Shown here piece by piece: positions 11,801-25,535 of a DNA stretch of 64,000 nt. The position numbers and the translations under genes were made by a program. The first letter of the stretch is position 1; each line of letters opens with the position of its first letter. The DNA is from Phlebotomus papatasi (lineage: Eukaryota; Arthropoda; Insecta; Diptera; Psychodidae), in the NCBI RefSeq assembly GCF_024763615.1, contig NW_026604972.1, positions 434,001 to 498,000 on the forward strand, written 5' to 3'. The notes below the pieces were generated by a model. That model was given only the letters and a program-made list of their open reading frames with translations. It was not told where the DNA came from and did no database searches.

Positions 11801-13192
11801 TTTCCAAGTAAATAATTCAACTAATGATATTAATTGATTGGTAGAATTATTTGAAGTATTCTAATGTGATTTTCATTGAGAAATTTTAAGAATTGCGCTT
11901 TCTAGAGCAGATTTTGGCATTTTTTAAAAATTAAAAAAAACTCCCAAGGGTGGGATCATGATGATTTTTGTGGGAATTTTTCCAAGAAAAAAATTCAACT
12001 AATGATATTAATTGAGTGATAGAATTATTTGAAGTATTCTAATGTGATTTTCATTGAGAAATTTTAAGGATCGCGGCTTCTAGAGCAGATTTTGGCATTT
12101 TTTAAAAATTAAAAAAAAACTCCCAAGGGTGGGATCATGATGATTTTTGGTGGGAATTTTTCCAAGAAAAAAATTCAACTAATGATATTAATTGATTGGT
12201 AGAATTATTTGAAGTATTCTAATGTGATTTTCATTGAGAAATTTTAAGAATTGCGATTTCTAGAGCAGATTTTGGCATTTTTAAAAAATTAAAAAAAAAC
12301 TCCCAAGGGTGGGATCATGATGATTTTTGTGGGAATTTTTCCAAGAAAAAAATTCAACTAATGATATTAATTGATTGATAGAATTATCTGAAGTATTCTA
12401 ATGTGATTTTCATTGAGGAATTTTAAGAATTGCGGTTTCTAGAGCAGATTTTGGCATTTTTAAAAAATTAAAAAAAAACTCCCAAGGGTGGGATCATGAT
12501 GATTTTTGTGCGAATTTTTCCAAGAAAAAAATTCAACTAATGATATTAATTGATTGGTAGAATTATTTGAAGTATTCTAATGTGATTTTCATTGAGAAAT
12601 TTTAAGAATTGCGGTTTCTAGAGCAGATTTTGGCATTTTTAAAAAATTAAAAAAAAAACTCCCAAGGGTGGGATCATGATGATTTTTGGTGGGAATTTTT
12701 CCAAGAAACAAATTCAACTAATGATATTAATTGATTGGTAGAATTATTTGAAGTATTCTAATGTGATTTTCATTGAGAAATTTTAAGAATTGCGGTTTCT
12801 ACAGCAGATTTTGGCATTTTTAAAAAATTAAAAAAAAAACTCCCAAGGGTGGGATCATGATGATTTTTGGTGGGAATTTTTCCAAGAAACAAATTCAACT
12901 AATGATATTAATTGATTGATAGAATTATTTGAAGTATTCTAATGTGATTTTCATTGAGAAATTTTAAGAATTGCGGTTTCTAGAGCAGATTTTGGCATTT
13001 TTAAAAAATTAAAAAACTCCCAAGGGTGGGATCATGATGATTTTTGGTGGGAATTTTTCCAAGAAAAAAATTCAACTAATGATATTAATTGATTGATAGA
13101 ATTATTTGAAGTATTCTAATGTGATTTTCATTGAGAAATTTTAAGAATTGCGGTTTCTAGAGCAGATTTTGGCATTTTTAAAAAATTAAAAA
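8894..13192 (+). repeat. Domain B: 9-mer higher-order repeat of 1614 bp
   Basis: The subtype order is: GATAAG unit, GATGAG with TTAATTAATT, AAGTAAATAATTC, GAGTGA with GGATCGCGG, GCGATTTC, ATTATCTGAAG, GTGCGAATT, AAACAAATTC, AAACAAATTC with GATTGATAG, then GATAAG again. GATAAG lies at 8914 and 10528, 1614 bp apart. Copy 1 is 8894-10507. Copy 2 starts at 10508 but is cut short inside the ATCTGAAG unit (see 11404-11582). Copy 3 runs from 11583 (GATGAG unit) through GTGCGA at 12508 and two AAACAAATTC units, then passes into the neighbouring 8-mer organisation. The copies match even at private changes such as GGATCGCGG and TTGAGGAATT (present in copies 1 and 3). Confidence 0.8.
11404..11582 (+). 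repeat. Chimeric monomer at an unequal-exchange junction
   Basis: The front half carries the marks of the sixth unit of the 9-mer (GTGGGAA, GATTGATAG, ATTATCTGAAG). The back half carries CGGTTTTTAGAGC and lacks the TTGAGGAATT seen in the complete ATCTGAAG units near 9907 and 12415, so it matches the end of the GATAAG unit instead. The following unit is GATGAG, as it should be after a GATAAG unit. The switch therefore lies between about 11496 and 11541, and it removed about three and a half units (GTGCGA, both AAACAAATTC units and most of GATAAG) from copy 2. Confidence 0.75.
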
Positions 13193-16056
13193 ACTCCCAA
13201 GGGTGGGATCATGATGATTTTTGTGCGAATTTTTCCAAGAAAAAAATTCAACTAATGATATTAATTGATTGGTAGAATTATTTGAAGTATTCTAATGTGA
13301 TTTTCATTGAGAAATTTTAAGAATTGCGGTTTCTAGAGCAGATTTTGGCATTTTTAAAAAATTAAAAAAAAAAACTCCCAAGGGTGGGATCATGATGATT
13401 TTTGGTGGGAATTTTTCCAAGAAACAAATTCAACTAATGATATTAATTGATTGGTAGAATTATTTGAAGTATTCTAATGTGATTTTCATTGAGAAATTTT
13501 AAGAATTGCGGTTTCTAGAGCAGATTTTGGCATTTTTAAAAAATTAAAAAAAAAACTCCCAAGGGTGGGATCATGATGATTTTTGGTGGGAATTTTTCCA
13601 AGAAACAAATTCAACTAATGATATTAATTGATTGATAGAATTATTTGAAGTATTCTAATGTGATTTTCATTGAGAAATTTTAAGAATTGCGTTTTCTAGA
13701 GCAGATTTTGGCATTTTTAAAAAATTAAAAAACTCCCAAGGGTGGGATCATGATGATTTTTGGTGGGAATTTTTCCTAGAAAAAAATTCAACTAATGATA
13801 TTAATTGATTGATAGAATTATTTGAAGTATTCTAATGTGATTTTCATTGAGAAATTTTAAGAATTGCGGTTTCTAGAGCAGATTTTGGCATTTTTAAAAA
13901 ATTAAAAAACTCCCAAGGGTGGGATCATGATGATTTTTGGTGGGAATTTTTCCAAGAAAAAAATTCAACTAATGATATTAATTGATTGATAGAATTATTT
14001 GAAGTATTCTAATGTGATTTTCATTGAGAAATTTTAAGAATTGCGGTTTCTAGAGCAGATTTTGTTATTTTTTAAAAATTAAAAAAAACTCCCAAGGGTG
14101 GGATCAAGATGAGTTTTGGTGGGAATTTTTCCAAGAAAAAAATTCAACTAATGATATTAATTGATTGGTAGATTTATTTGAAGTATTCTAATGTGATTTT
14201 CATTGAGAAATTTTAAGAATTGCGGTTTTTAGAGCAGATTTTGGCATTTTTAAAAAATTAAAAAACTCCCAAGGGTGGGATCATGATGATTTTTGGTGGG
14301 AATTTTTCCAAGAAAAAAATTCAACTAATGATATTAATTGATTGATAGAATTATTTGAAGTATTCTAATGTGATTTTCATTGAGAAATTTTAAGAATTGC
14401 GGTTTTTAGAGCAGATTTTGGCATTTTTAAAAAATTAAAAAAAAACTCCCAAGGGTGGGATCATGATGATTTTTGGTGGGAATTTTTCCAAGAAAAAAAT
14501 TCAACTAATGATATTAATTGATTGGTAGAATTATTTGAAGTATTCTAATGTGATTTTCATTGAGAAATTTTAAGAATTGCGGTTTCTAGAGCAGATTTTG
14601 GCATTTTTAAAAAATTAAAAAAAAAACTCCCAAGGGTGGGATCATGATGATTTTTGTGCGAATTTTTCCAAGAAAAAAATTCAACTAATGATATTAATTG
14701 ATTGGTAGAATTATTTGAAGTATTCTAATGTGATTTTCATTGAGAAATTTTAAGAATTGCGGTTTCTAGAGCAGATTTTGGCATTTTTAAAAAATTAAAA
14801 AAAAACTCCCAAGGGTGGGATCATGATGATTTTTGGTGGGAATTTTTCCAAGAAACAAATTCAACTAATGATATTAATTGATTGGTAGAATTATTTGAAG
14901 TATTCTAATGTGATTTTCATTGAGAAATTTTAAGAATTGCGGTTTCTAGAGCAGATTTTGGCATTTTTAAAAAATTAAAAAAAAAACTCCCAAGGGTGGG
15001 ATCATGATGATTTTTGGTGGGAATTTTTCCAAGAAAATAATTCAACTAATGATATTAATTGATTGATAGAATTATTTGAAGTATTCTAATGTGATTTTCA
15101 TTGAGAAATTTTAAGAATTGCGGTTTCTAGAGCAGATTTTGGCATTTTTAAAAAATTAAAAAACTCCCAAGGGTGGGATCATGATGATTTTTGGTGGGAA
15201 TTTTTCCAAGAAAAAAATTCAACTAATGATATTAATTGATTGATAGAATTATTTGAAGTATTCTAATGTGATTTTCATTGAGAAATTTTAAAAATTGCGG
15301 TTTCTAGAGCAGATTTTGGCATTTTTAAAAAATTAAAAAACTCCCAAGGGTGGGATCATGATGATTTTTGGTGGGAATTTTTCCAAGAAAAAAATTCAAC
15401 TAATGATATTAATTGATTGATAGAATTATTTGAAGTATTCTAATGTGATTTTCATTGAGAAATTTTAAGAATTGCGGTTTCTAGAGCAGATTTTGTTATT
15501 TTTTAAAAATTAAAAAAAACTCCCAAGGGTGGGATCATGATGAGTTTTGGTGGGAATTTTTCCAAGAAAAAAATTCAACTAATGATATTAATTGATTGGT
15601 AGAATTATTTGAAGTATTCTAATGTGATTTTCATTGAGAAATTTTAAGAATTGCGGTTTTTAGAGCAGATTTTGGCATTTTTAAAAAATTAAAAAACTCC
15701 CAAGGGTGGGATCATGATGATTTTTGGTGGGAATTTTTCCAAGAAAAAAATTCAACTAATGATATTAATTGATTGATAGAATTATTTGAAGTATTCTAAT
15801 GTGATTTTCATTGAGAAATTTTAAGAATTGCGGTTTTTAGAGCAGATTTTGGCATTTTTAAAAAATTAAAAAAAAACTCCCAAGGGTGGGATCATGATGA
15901 TTTTTGGTGGGAATTTTTCCAAGAAAAAAATTCAACTAATGATATTAATTGATTGGTAGAATTATTTGAAGTATTCTAATGTGATTTTCATTGAGAAATT
16001 TTAAGAATTGCGGTTTCTAGAGCAGATTTTGGCATTTTTAAAAAATTAAAAAAAAA
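13193..16056 (+). repeat. Domain C: two copies of an 8-mer higher-order repeat (~1432 bp)
   Basis: The order is GTGCGAATT unit, AAACAAATTC, a second AAACAAATTC (AAATAATTC in copy 2) with GATTGATAG, a GATTGATAG unit, a GATTGATAG unit ending TTTTGTTATT, a GATGAG unit, a GATTGATAG/TTTTTAG unit, and a plain unit. Copy 1 is 13193-14625 and copy 2 is 14626-16056 (1433 and 1431 bp). The TTTTGTTATT marks lie at 14061 and 15492. Copy 1 has private changes (ATCAAGATGAG near 14103, GATTTATTTG near 14171, CCTAGAAA near 13775) that copy 2 lacks. The same 8-mer returns in the second half of the window at 36089-38774. Confidence 0.8.
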
Positions 16057-19000
16057 ACTCCCAAGGGTGGGATCATGATGATTTTTGGTGGGAATTTTTC
16101 CAAGAAACAAATTCAACTAATGATATTAATTGATTGGTAGAATTATTTGAAGTATTCTAATGTGATTTTCATTGAGAAATTTTAAAAATTGCGGTTTTTA
16201 GAGCAGATTTTGGCATTTTTAAAAAATTAAAAAAAAAACTCCCAAGGGTGGGATCATGATGATTTTTGGTGGGAATTTTTCCAAGAAACAAATTCAACTA
16301 ATGATATTAATTGATTGATAGAATTATTTGAAGTATTCTAATGTGATTTTCATTGAGAAATTTTAAGAATTGCGGTTTCTAGAGCAGATTTTGGCATTTT
16401 TAAAAAATTAAAAAAAAAACTCCCAAGGGTGGGATCATGATGATTTTTGGTGGGAATTTTTCCAAGAAACAAATTCAACTAATGATATTAATTGATTGAT
16501 AGAATTATTTGAAGTATTCTAATGTGATTTTCATTGAGAAATTTTAAGAATTGCGGTTTCTAGAGCAGATTTTGGCATTTTTAAAAAATTAAAAAAAAAC
16601 CCAAGGGTGGGATCATGATGATTTTTGGTGGGATTTTTTCCAAGAAAAAAATTCAACTAATGATATTAATTGATTGATAGAATTATTTGAAATATTCTAA
16701 TGTGATTTTCATTGAGAAATTTTAAGAATTGCGGTTTCTAGAGCAGATTTTGGCATTTTTAAAAAATTAAAAAAAAACCCAAGGGTGGGATCATGATGAT
16801 TTTTGGTGGGATTTTTTCCAAGAAAAAAATTCAACTAATGATATTAATTGATTGATAGAATTATTTGAAATATTCTAATGTGATTTTCATTAAGAAATTT
16901 TAAGAATTGCGGTTTTTAGAGCAGATTTTGGCATTTTTAAAAAATTAAAAAAAAACTCCCAAGGGTGGGATCACGATGATTTTTGGTGGGAATTTTTCCA
17001 AGAAAAAAATTCAACTAATGATATTAATTGATTGGTAGAATTATTTGAAGTATTCTAATGTGATTTTCATTGAGAAATTTTAAGAATTGCGGTTTCTAGA
17101 GCAGATTTTGTTATTTTTTAAAAATTAAAAAAAACTCCCAAGGGTGGGATCATGATGAGTTTTGGTGGGAATTTTTCCAAGAAAAAAATTCAACTAATGA
17201 TATTAATTGATTGGTAGAATTATTTGAAGTATTCTAATGTGATTTTCATTGAGAAATTTTAAGAATTGCGGTTTCTAGAGCAGATTTTGGCATTTTTAAA
17301 AAATTAAAAAAAACTCCCAAGGGTGGGATCATGATGATTTTTGTGGGAATTTTTCCAAGAAAAAAATTCAACTAATGATATTAATTGATTGATAGAATTA
17401 TTTGAAGTATTCTAATGTGATTTTCATTGAGAAATTTTAAGAATTGCGGTTTCTAGAGCAGATTTTGGCATTTTTAAAAAATTAAAAAACTCCCAAGGGT
17501 GGGATCATGATGAGTTTTGGTGGGAATTTTTCCAAGAAAAAAATTCAACTAATGATATTATTTGATTGGTAGAATTATTTGAAGTATTCTAATGTGATTT
17601 TCATTGAGAAATTTGAAGAATTGCGGCTTCTAGAGCAGATTTTGGCATTTTTAAAAATTAAAAAAAACTCCCAAGGGTGGGATCATGATGATTTTTGGTT
17701 TGAACTTTTCCAAGAAAAAAATTCAACTAATGATATTAATTGATTGGTAGAATTAGTTGAAGTATTCTAATGTGATTTTCATTGAGAAATTTTAAGAATT
17801 GCGCTTTCTAGAGCAGATTTTGGCATTTTTTAAAAATTAAAAAAAAAACTCCCAAGGGTGGGATCATGATGATTTTTGTGGGAATTTTTCCAAGAAAAAA
17901 ATTCAACTAATGATATTAATTGAGTGATAGAATTATTTGAAGTATTCTAATGTGATTTTCATTGAGAAATTTTAAGAATCGCGGCTTCTAGAGCAGACTT
18001 TGGCATTTTTTAAAAATTAAAAAAAAAACTCCCAAGGGTGGGATCATGATGATTTTTGGTGGGAATTTTTCCAAGAAAAAAATTCAACTAATGATATTAA
18101 TTGATTGGTAGAATTATTTGAAGTATTCTAATGTGATTTTCATTGAGAAATTTTAAGAATTGCGATTTCTAGAGCAGATTTTGGCATTTTTAAAAAATTA
18201 AAAAAAAACTCCCAAGGGTGGGATCATGATGATTTTTGTGGGAATTTTTCCAAGAAAAAAATTCAACTAATGATATTAATTTATTGATAGAATTATCTGA
18301 AGTATTCTAATGTGATTTTCATTGAGAAATTTTAAGAATTGCGGTTTCTAGAGCAGATTTTGGCATTTTTAAAAAATTAAAAAAAAACTCCCAAGGGTGG
18401 GATCATGATGATTTTTGTGCGAATTTTTCCAAGAAAAAAATTCAACTAATGATATTAATTGACTGGTAGAATTATTTGAAGTATTCTAATGTGATTTTCA
18501 TTGAGAAATTTTAAGAATTGCGGTTTTTAGAGCAGATTTTGGCATTTTTAAAAAATTAAAAAAAAAACTCCCAAGGGTGGGATCATGATGATTTTTGGTG
18601 GGAATTTTTCCAAGAAACAAATTCAACTAATGATATTAATTGATTGGTAGAATTATTTGAAGTATTCTAATGTGATTTTCATTGAGAAATTTTAAGAATT
18701 GCGGTTTTTAGAGCAGATTTTGGCATTTTTAAAAAATTAAAAAACCCCCAAGGGTGGGATCATGATGATTTTTGTGGGTATTTTTTCAAGAAAATAATTC
18801 AACTAATGATATTAATTGATTGATAGAATTATTTGAAGTATTCTTATGTGATTTTCATTGAGAAATTTTAAGAATTGCGGTTTCTAGAGCAGATTTTGGC
18901 ATTTTTAAAAAATTAAAAAAAAAACTCCCAAGGGTGGGATCATGATGATTTTTGATGGGAATTTTTCCAAGAAAAAAATTCAACTAATGATATTAATTTA

Positions 19001-20352
19001 TTGATAGAATTATTTGATGTATTCTAATGTGATTTTCATTGAGAAATTTTAAGAATTGCGGTTTCTAGAGCAGATTTTGGCATTTTTAAAAAATTAAAAA
19101 ACTCCCAAGGGTGGGATCATGATGATTTTTGTGGGAATTTTTCCAAGAAAAAAATTCAACTAATGATATTAATTGATTGATAGAATTATTTGAAGTATTC
19201 TAATGTGATTTTCATTGAGAAATTTTAAGAATTGCGGTTTCTAGAGCAGATTTTGGCATTTTTAAAAAATTAAAAAACTCCCAAGGGTGGGATCATGATG
19301 ATTTTTGTGGGAATTTTTCCAAGAAAAAATTCAACTAATGATATTAATTGATTGATAGAATTATTTGAAGTATTCTTATGTGATTTTCATTGAGAAATTT
19401 TAAGAATTGCGGTTTCTAGAGCAGATTTTGGCATTTTTAAAAAATTAAAAAAAAAAACTCCCACTGGTGGGGTCATGATGATTTTTGGTGGGAATTTTTC
19501 CAAGAAAAAAATTCAACTAATGATATTAATTGATTGGTAGAATTATTTGAAGTATTCTAATGTGATTTTCATTGAGAAATTTTAAGAATTGCGGTTCTTA
19601 GAGCAGATTTTGGCATTTTTAAAAAATTAAAAAACTCCCAAGGGTGGGATCATGATGATTTTTGTGGGAATTTTTTCAAGAAAATAATTCAACTAATGAT
19701 ATTAATTGATTGATAGAATTATTTGAAGTATTCTAATGTGATTTTCATTGAGAAATTTTAAGAATTGCGGTTTTTAGAGCAGATTTTGGCATTTTTAAAA
19801 AATTAAAAAAAAAACTCCCAAGGGTGGGATCATGATGATTTTTGGTGGGAATTTTTCCAAGAAAAAAATTCAACTAATGATATTAATTTATTGATAGAAT
19901 TGTTTGATGTATTCTAATGTGATTTTCATTGAGAAATTTTAAGAATTGCGGTTTCTAGAGCAGATTTTGGCATTTTTAAAAAATTAAAAAAAAAACTCCC
20001 AAGGGTGGGATCATGATGATTTTTGGTGGGAATTTTTCCAAGAAAAAAATTCAACTAATGATATTAATTTATTGATAGAATTATTTGATGTATTCTAATG
20101 TGATTTTCATTGAGAAATTTTAAGAATTGCGGTTTCTAGAGCAGATTTTGGCATTTTTAAAAAATTAAAAAACTCCCAAGGGTGGGATCATGATGAGTTT
20201 TGGTGGGAATTTTTCCAAGAAACAAATTCAACTAATGATATTAATTGATTGGTAGAATTATTTGAAGTATTCTAATGTGATTTTCATTGAGAAATTTTAA
20301 GAATTGCGGTTTCTAGAGCAGATTTTGGCATTTTTAAAAAATTAAAAAAAAA
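14986..20352 (+). repeat. Domain D, first copy of a ~5.2-5.4-kb tandem duplication
   Basis: A run of about 30 units here is repeated immediately downstream. Paired markers are: TTTTGTTATT 17107 and 22295, CACGATG 16972 and 22160, GAAATTTGAAG about 17609 and 22801, GTGCGA 18417 and 23607, CCCCCAAGGG 18745 and 23937, GTGGGTATTTTTTC 18774 and 23966. The offset is 5188-5192 bp over this stretch and 5367 bp upstream of it (TTTTGTTATT 15492 and 20859). The first copy carries one extra ACCCAAGG unit, which explains the change. The last unit (GATGAG with AAACAAATTC, near 20190) matches the unit near 25371 that closes the second copy. Confidence 0.75.
16599..16954 (+). repeat. Doublet of ACCCAAGG-headed monomers
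   Basis: Two consecutive units (16599-16776 and 16777-16954) have a shortened head, ACCCAAGG instead of ACTCCCAAGG. Both also carry GGGATTTTTTCC and GAAATATTC; only the second has TTCATTAAG and TTTTTAG. Elsewhere this subtype occurs singly (21965, about 39339, about 41309, about 50100), each time directly before the CACGATG unit. A one-unit duplication here is the simplest reading. Confidence 0.7.
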
Positions 20353-23300
20353 ACTCCCAAGGGTGGGATCATGATGATTTTTGGTGGGAATTTTTCCAAG
20401 AAAATAATTCAACTAATGATATTAATTGATTGATAGAATTATTTGAAGTATTCTAATGTGATTTTCATTGAGAAATTTTAAGAATTGCGGTTTCTAGAGC
20501 AGATTTTGGCATTTTTAAAAAATTAAAAAACTCCCAAGGGTGGGATCATGATGATTTTTGGTGGGAATTTTTCCAAGAAAAAAATTCAACTAATGATATT
20601 AATTGATTGATAGAATTATTTGAAGTATTCTAATGTGATTTTCATTGAGAAATTTTAAGAATTGCGGTTTCTAGAGCAGATTTTGGCATTTTTAAAAAAT
20701 TAAAAAACTCCCAAGGGTGGGATCATGATGATTTTTGGTGGGAATTTTTCCAAGAAAAAAATTCAACTAATGATATTAATTGATTGATAGAATTATTTGA
20801 AGTATTCTAATGTGATTTTCATTGAGAAATTTTAAGAATTGCGGTTTCTAGAGCAGATTTTGTTATTTTTTAAAAATTAAAAAAAACTCCCAAGGGTGGG
20901 ATCATGATGAGTTTTGGTGGGAATTTTTCCAAGAAAAAAATTCAACTAATGATATTAATTGATTGGTAGAATTATTTGAAGTATTCTAATGTGATTTTCA
21001 TTGAGAAATTTTAAGAATTGCGGTTTTTAGAGCAGATTTTGGCATTTTTAAAAAATTAAAAACTCCCAAGGGTGGGATCATGATGATTTTTGGTGGGAAT
21101 TTTTCCAAGAAAAAAATTCAACTAATGATATTAATTGATTGATAGAATTATTTGAAGTATTCTAATGTGATTTTCATTGAGAAATTTTAAGAATTGCGGT
21201 TTTTAGAGCAGATTTTGGCATTTTTAAAAAATTAAAAAAAAACTCCCAAGGGTGGGATCATGATGATTTTTGGTGGGAATTTTTCCAAGAAAAAAATTCA
21301 ACTAATGATATTAATTGATTGGTAGAATTATTTGAAGTATTCTAATGTGATTTTCATTGAGAAATTTTAAGAATTGCGGTTTCTAGAGCAGATTTTGGCA
21401 TTTTTAAAAAATTAAAAAAAAAACTCCCAAGGGTGGGATCATGATGATTTTTGGTGGGAATTTTTCCAAGAAACAAATTCAACTAATGATATTAATTGAT
21501 TGGTAGAATTATTTGAAGTATTCTAATGTGATTTTCATTGAGAAATTTTAAGAATTGCGGTTTCTAGAGCAGATTTTGGCATTTTTAAAAAATTAAAAAA
21601 AAAACTCCCAAGGGTGGGATCATGATGATTTTTGGTGGGAATTTTTCCAAGAAACAAATTCAACTAATGATATTAATTGATTGATAGAATTATTTGAAGT
21701 ATTCTAATGTGATTTTCATTGAGAAATTTTAAGAATTGCGGTTTCTAGAGCAGATTTTGGCATTTTTAAAAAATTAAAAAAAAAACTCCCAAGGGTGGGA
21801 TCATGATGATTTTTGGTGGGAATTTTTCCAAGAAACAAATTCAACTAATGATATTAATTGATTGATAGAATTATTTGAAGTATTCTAATGTGATTTTCAT
21901 TGAGAAATTTTAAGAATTGCGGTTTCTAGAGCAGATTTTGGCATTTTTAAAAAATTAAAAAAAAACCCAAGGGTGGGATCATGATGATTTTTGGTGGGAT
22001 TTTTTCCAAGAAAAAAATTCAACTAATGATATTAATTGATTGATAGAATTATTTGAAATATTCTAATGTGATTTTCATTAAGAAATTTTAAGAATTGCGG
22101 TTTTTAGAGCAGATTTTGGCATTTTTAAAAAATTAAAAAAAAACTCCCAAGGGTGGGATCACGATGATTTTTGGTGGGAATTTTTCCAAGAAAAAAATTC
22201 AACTAATGATATTAATTGATTGGTAGAATTATTTGAAGTATTCTAATGTGATTTTCATTGAGAAATTTTAAGAATTGCGGTTTCTAGAGCAGATTTTGTT
22301 ATTTTTTAAAAATTAAAAAAAACTCCCAAGGGTGGGATCATGATGAGTTTTGGTGGGAATTTTTCCAAGAAAAAAATTCAACTAATGATATTAATTGATT
22401 GGTAGAATTATTTGAAGTATTCTAATGTGATTTTCATTGAGAAATTTTAAGAATTGCGGTTTCTAGAGCAGATTTTGGCATTTTTAAAAAATTAAAAAAA
22501 ACTCCCAAGGGTGGGATCATGATGATTTTTGTGGGAATTTTTCCAAGAAAAAAATTCAACTAATGATATTAATTGATTGATAGAATTATTTGAAGTATTC
22601 TAATGTGATTTTCATTGAGAAATTTTAAGAATTGCGGTTTCTAGAGCAGATTTTGGCATTTTTAAAAAATTAAAAAAAAAACTCCCAAGGGTGGGATCAT
22701 GATAAGTTTTGGTGGGAATTTTTCCAAGAAAAAAATTCAACTAATGATATTATTTGATTGGTAGAATTATTTGAAGTATTCTAATGTGATTTTCATTGAG
22801 AAATTTGAAGAATTGCGGCTTCTAGAGCAGATTTTGGCATTTTTAAAAATTAAAAAAAACTCCCAAGGGTGGGATCATGATGATTTTTGGTGGGAACTTT
22901 TCCAAGAAAAAAATTCAACTAATGATATTAATTGATTGGTAGAATTATTTGAAGTATTCTAATGTGATTTTCATTGAGAAATTTTAAGAATTGCGCTTTC
23001 TAGAGCAGATTTTGGCATTTTTTAAAAATTAAAAAAAAACTCCCAAGGGTGGGATCATGATGATTTTTGTGGGAATTTTTCCAAGAAAAAAATTCAACTA
23101 ATGATATTAATTGAGTGATAGAATTATTTGAAGTATTCTAATGTGATTTTCATTGAGAAATTTTAAGAATCGCGGCTTCTAGAGCAGATTCTGGCATTTT
23201 TTAAAAATTAAAAAAAAACTCCCAAGGGTGGGATCATGATGATTTTTGGTGGGAATTTTTCCAAGAAAAAAATTCAACTAATGATATTAATTGATTGGTA

Positions 23301-25535
23301 GAATTATTTGAAGTATTCTAATGTGATTTTCATTGAGAAATTTTAAGAATTGCGATTTCTAGAGCAGATTTTGGCATTTTTAAAAAATTAAAAAAAAACT
23401 CCCAAGGGTGGGATCATGATGATTTTTGTGGGAATTTTTCCAAGAAAAAAATTCAACTAATGATATTAATTGATTGATAGAATTATCTGAAGTATTCTAA
23501 TGTGATTTTCATTGAGAAATTTTAAGAATTGCGGTTTCTAGAGCAGATTTTGGCATTTTTAAAAAATTAAAAAAAAACTCCCAAGGGTGGGATCATGATG
23601 ATTTTTGTGCGAATTTTTCCAAGAAAAAAATTCAACTAATGATATTAATTGACTGGTAGAATTATTTGAAGTATTCTAATGTGATTTTCATTGAGAAATT
23701 TTAAGAATTGCGGTTTTTAGAGCAGATTTTGGCATTTTTAAAAAATTAAAAAAAAAAAACTCCCAAGGGTGGGATCATGATGATTTTTGGTGGGAATTTT
23801 TCCAAGAAACAAATTCAACTAATGATATTAATTGATTGGTAGAATTATTTGAAGTATTCTAATGTGATTTTCATTGAGAAATTTTAAGAATTGCGGTTTT
23901 TAGAGCAGATTTTGGCATTTTTAAAAAATTAAAAAACCCCCAAGGGTGGGATCATGATGATTTTTGTGGGTATTTTTTCAAGAAAATAATTCAACTAATG
24001 ATATTAATTGATTGATAGAATTATTTGAAGTATTCTTATGTGATTTTCATTGAGAAATTTTAAGAATTGCGGTTTTTAGAGCAGATTTTGGCATTTTTAA
24101 AAAATTAAAAAACTCCCAAGGGTGGGATCATGATGATTTTTGTGGGTATTTTTCCAAGAAAAAATTCAACTAATGATATTAATTGATTGGTAGAATTATT
24201 TGAAGTATTCTAATGTGATTTTCATTGAGAAATTTTAAGAATTGCGGTTTCTAGAGCAGATTTTGGCATTTTTAAAAAATTAAAAAAAACTCCCAAGGGT
24301 GGGATCATGATGATTTTTGTGGGAATTTTTCCAAGAAAATAATTCAACTAATGATATTAATTGATTGATAGAATTATTTGAAGTATTCTAATGTGATTTT
24401 CATTGAGAAATTTTAAGAATTGCGGTTTCTAGAGCAGATTTTGGCATTTTTAAAAAATTAAAAAAAAAACTCCCAAGGGTGGGATCATGATGATTTTTGG
24501 TGGGAATTTTTCCAAGAAAAAAATTCAACTAATGATATTAATTTATTGATAGAATTATTTGATGTATTCTAATGTGATTTTCATTGAGAAATTTTAAGAA
24601 TTGCGGTTTCTAGAGCAGATTTTGGCATTTTTAAAAAATTAAAAAACTCCCAAGGGTGGGATCATGATGATTTTTGTGGGAATTTTTCCAAGAAAAAAAT
24701 TCAACTAATGATATTAATTGATTGATAGAATTATTTGAAGTATTCTAATGTGATTTTCATTGAGAAATTTTAAGAATTGCGGTTTCTAGAGCAGATTTTG
24801 GCATTTTTAAAAAATTAAAAAACTCCCAAGGGTGGGATCATGATGATTTTTGTGGGAATTTTTCCAAGAAAAAATTCAACTAATGATATTAATTGATTGA
24901 TAGAATTATTTGAAGTATTCTTATGTGATTTTCATTGAGAAATTTTAAGAATTGCGGTTTCTAGAGCAGATTTTGGCATTTTTAAAAAATTTAAAAAAAA
25001 AACTCCCACGGGTGGGGTCATGATGATTTTTGGTGGGAATTTTTCCAAGAAAAAAATTCAACTAATGATATTAATTGATTGGTAGAATTATTTGAAGTAT
25101 TCTAATGTGATTTTCATTGAGAAATTTTAAGAATTGCGGTTCTTAGAGCAGATTTTGGCATTTTTAAAAAATTAAAAAACTCCCAAGGGTGGGATCATGA
25201 TGATTTTTGTGGGAATTTTTTCAAGAAAATAATTCAACTAATGATATTAATTGATTGATAGAATTATTTGAAGTATTCTAATGTGATTTTCATTGAGAAA
25301 TTTTAAGAATTGCGGTTTTTAGAGCAGATTTTGGCATTTTTTAAAAATTAAGAAAACTCCCAAGGGTGGGATTATGATGAGTTTTGGTGGGAATTTTTCC
25401 AAGAAACAAATTCAACTAATGATATTAATTGACTGGTAGAATTATTTGAAGTATTCTAATGTGATTTTCATTGAGAAATTTTAAGAATTGCGGTTTCTAG
25501 AGCAGATTTTGGCATTTTTAAAAAATTAAAAAAAA
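20353..25535 (+). repeat. Domain D, second copy of the ~5.2-5.4-kb duplication
   Basis: It repeats the unit order of 14986-20352 with three visible differences. It has one ACCCAAGG unit instead of two (21965). It has two additional units between the CCCCCAAGG unit and the TTTATTGATAG unit (about 24112-24470). It lacks one of the two TTTATTGATAG units that end the first copy. The GAAGAATTGCGGCTTC unit carries GATAAG (22701) where the first copy has GATGAG (about 17511). Otherwise the private marks agree in order. Confidence 0.75.
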
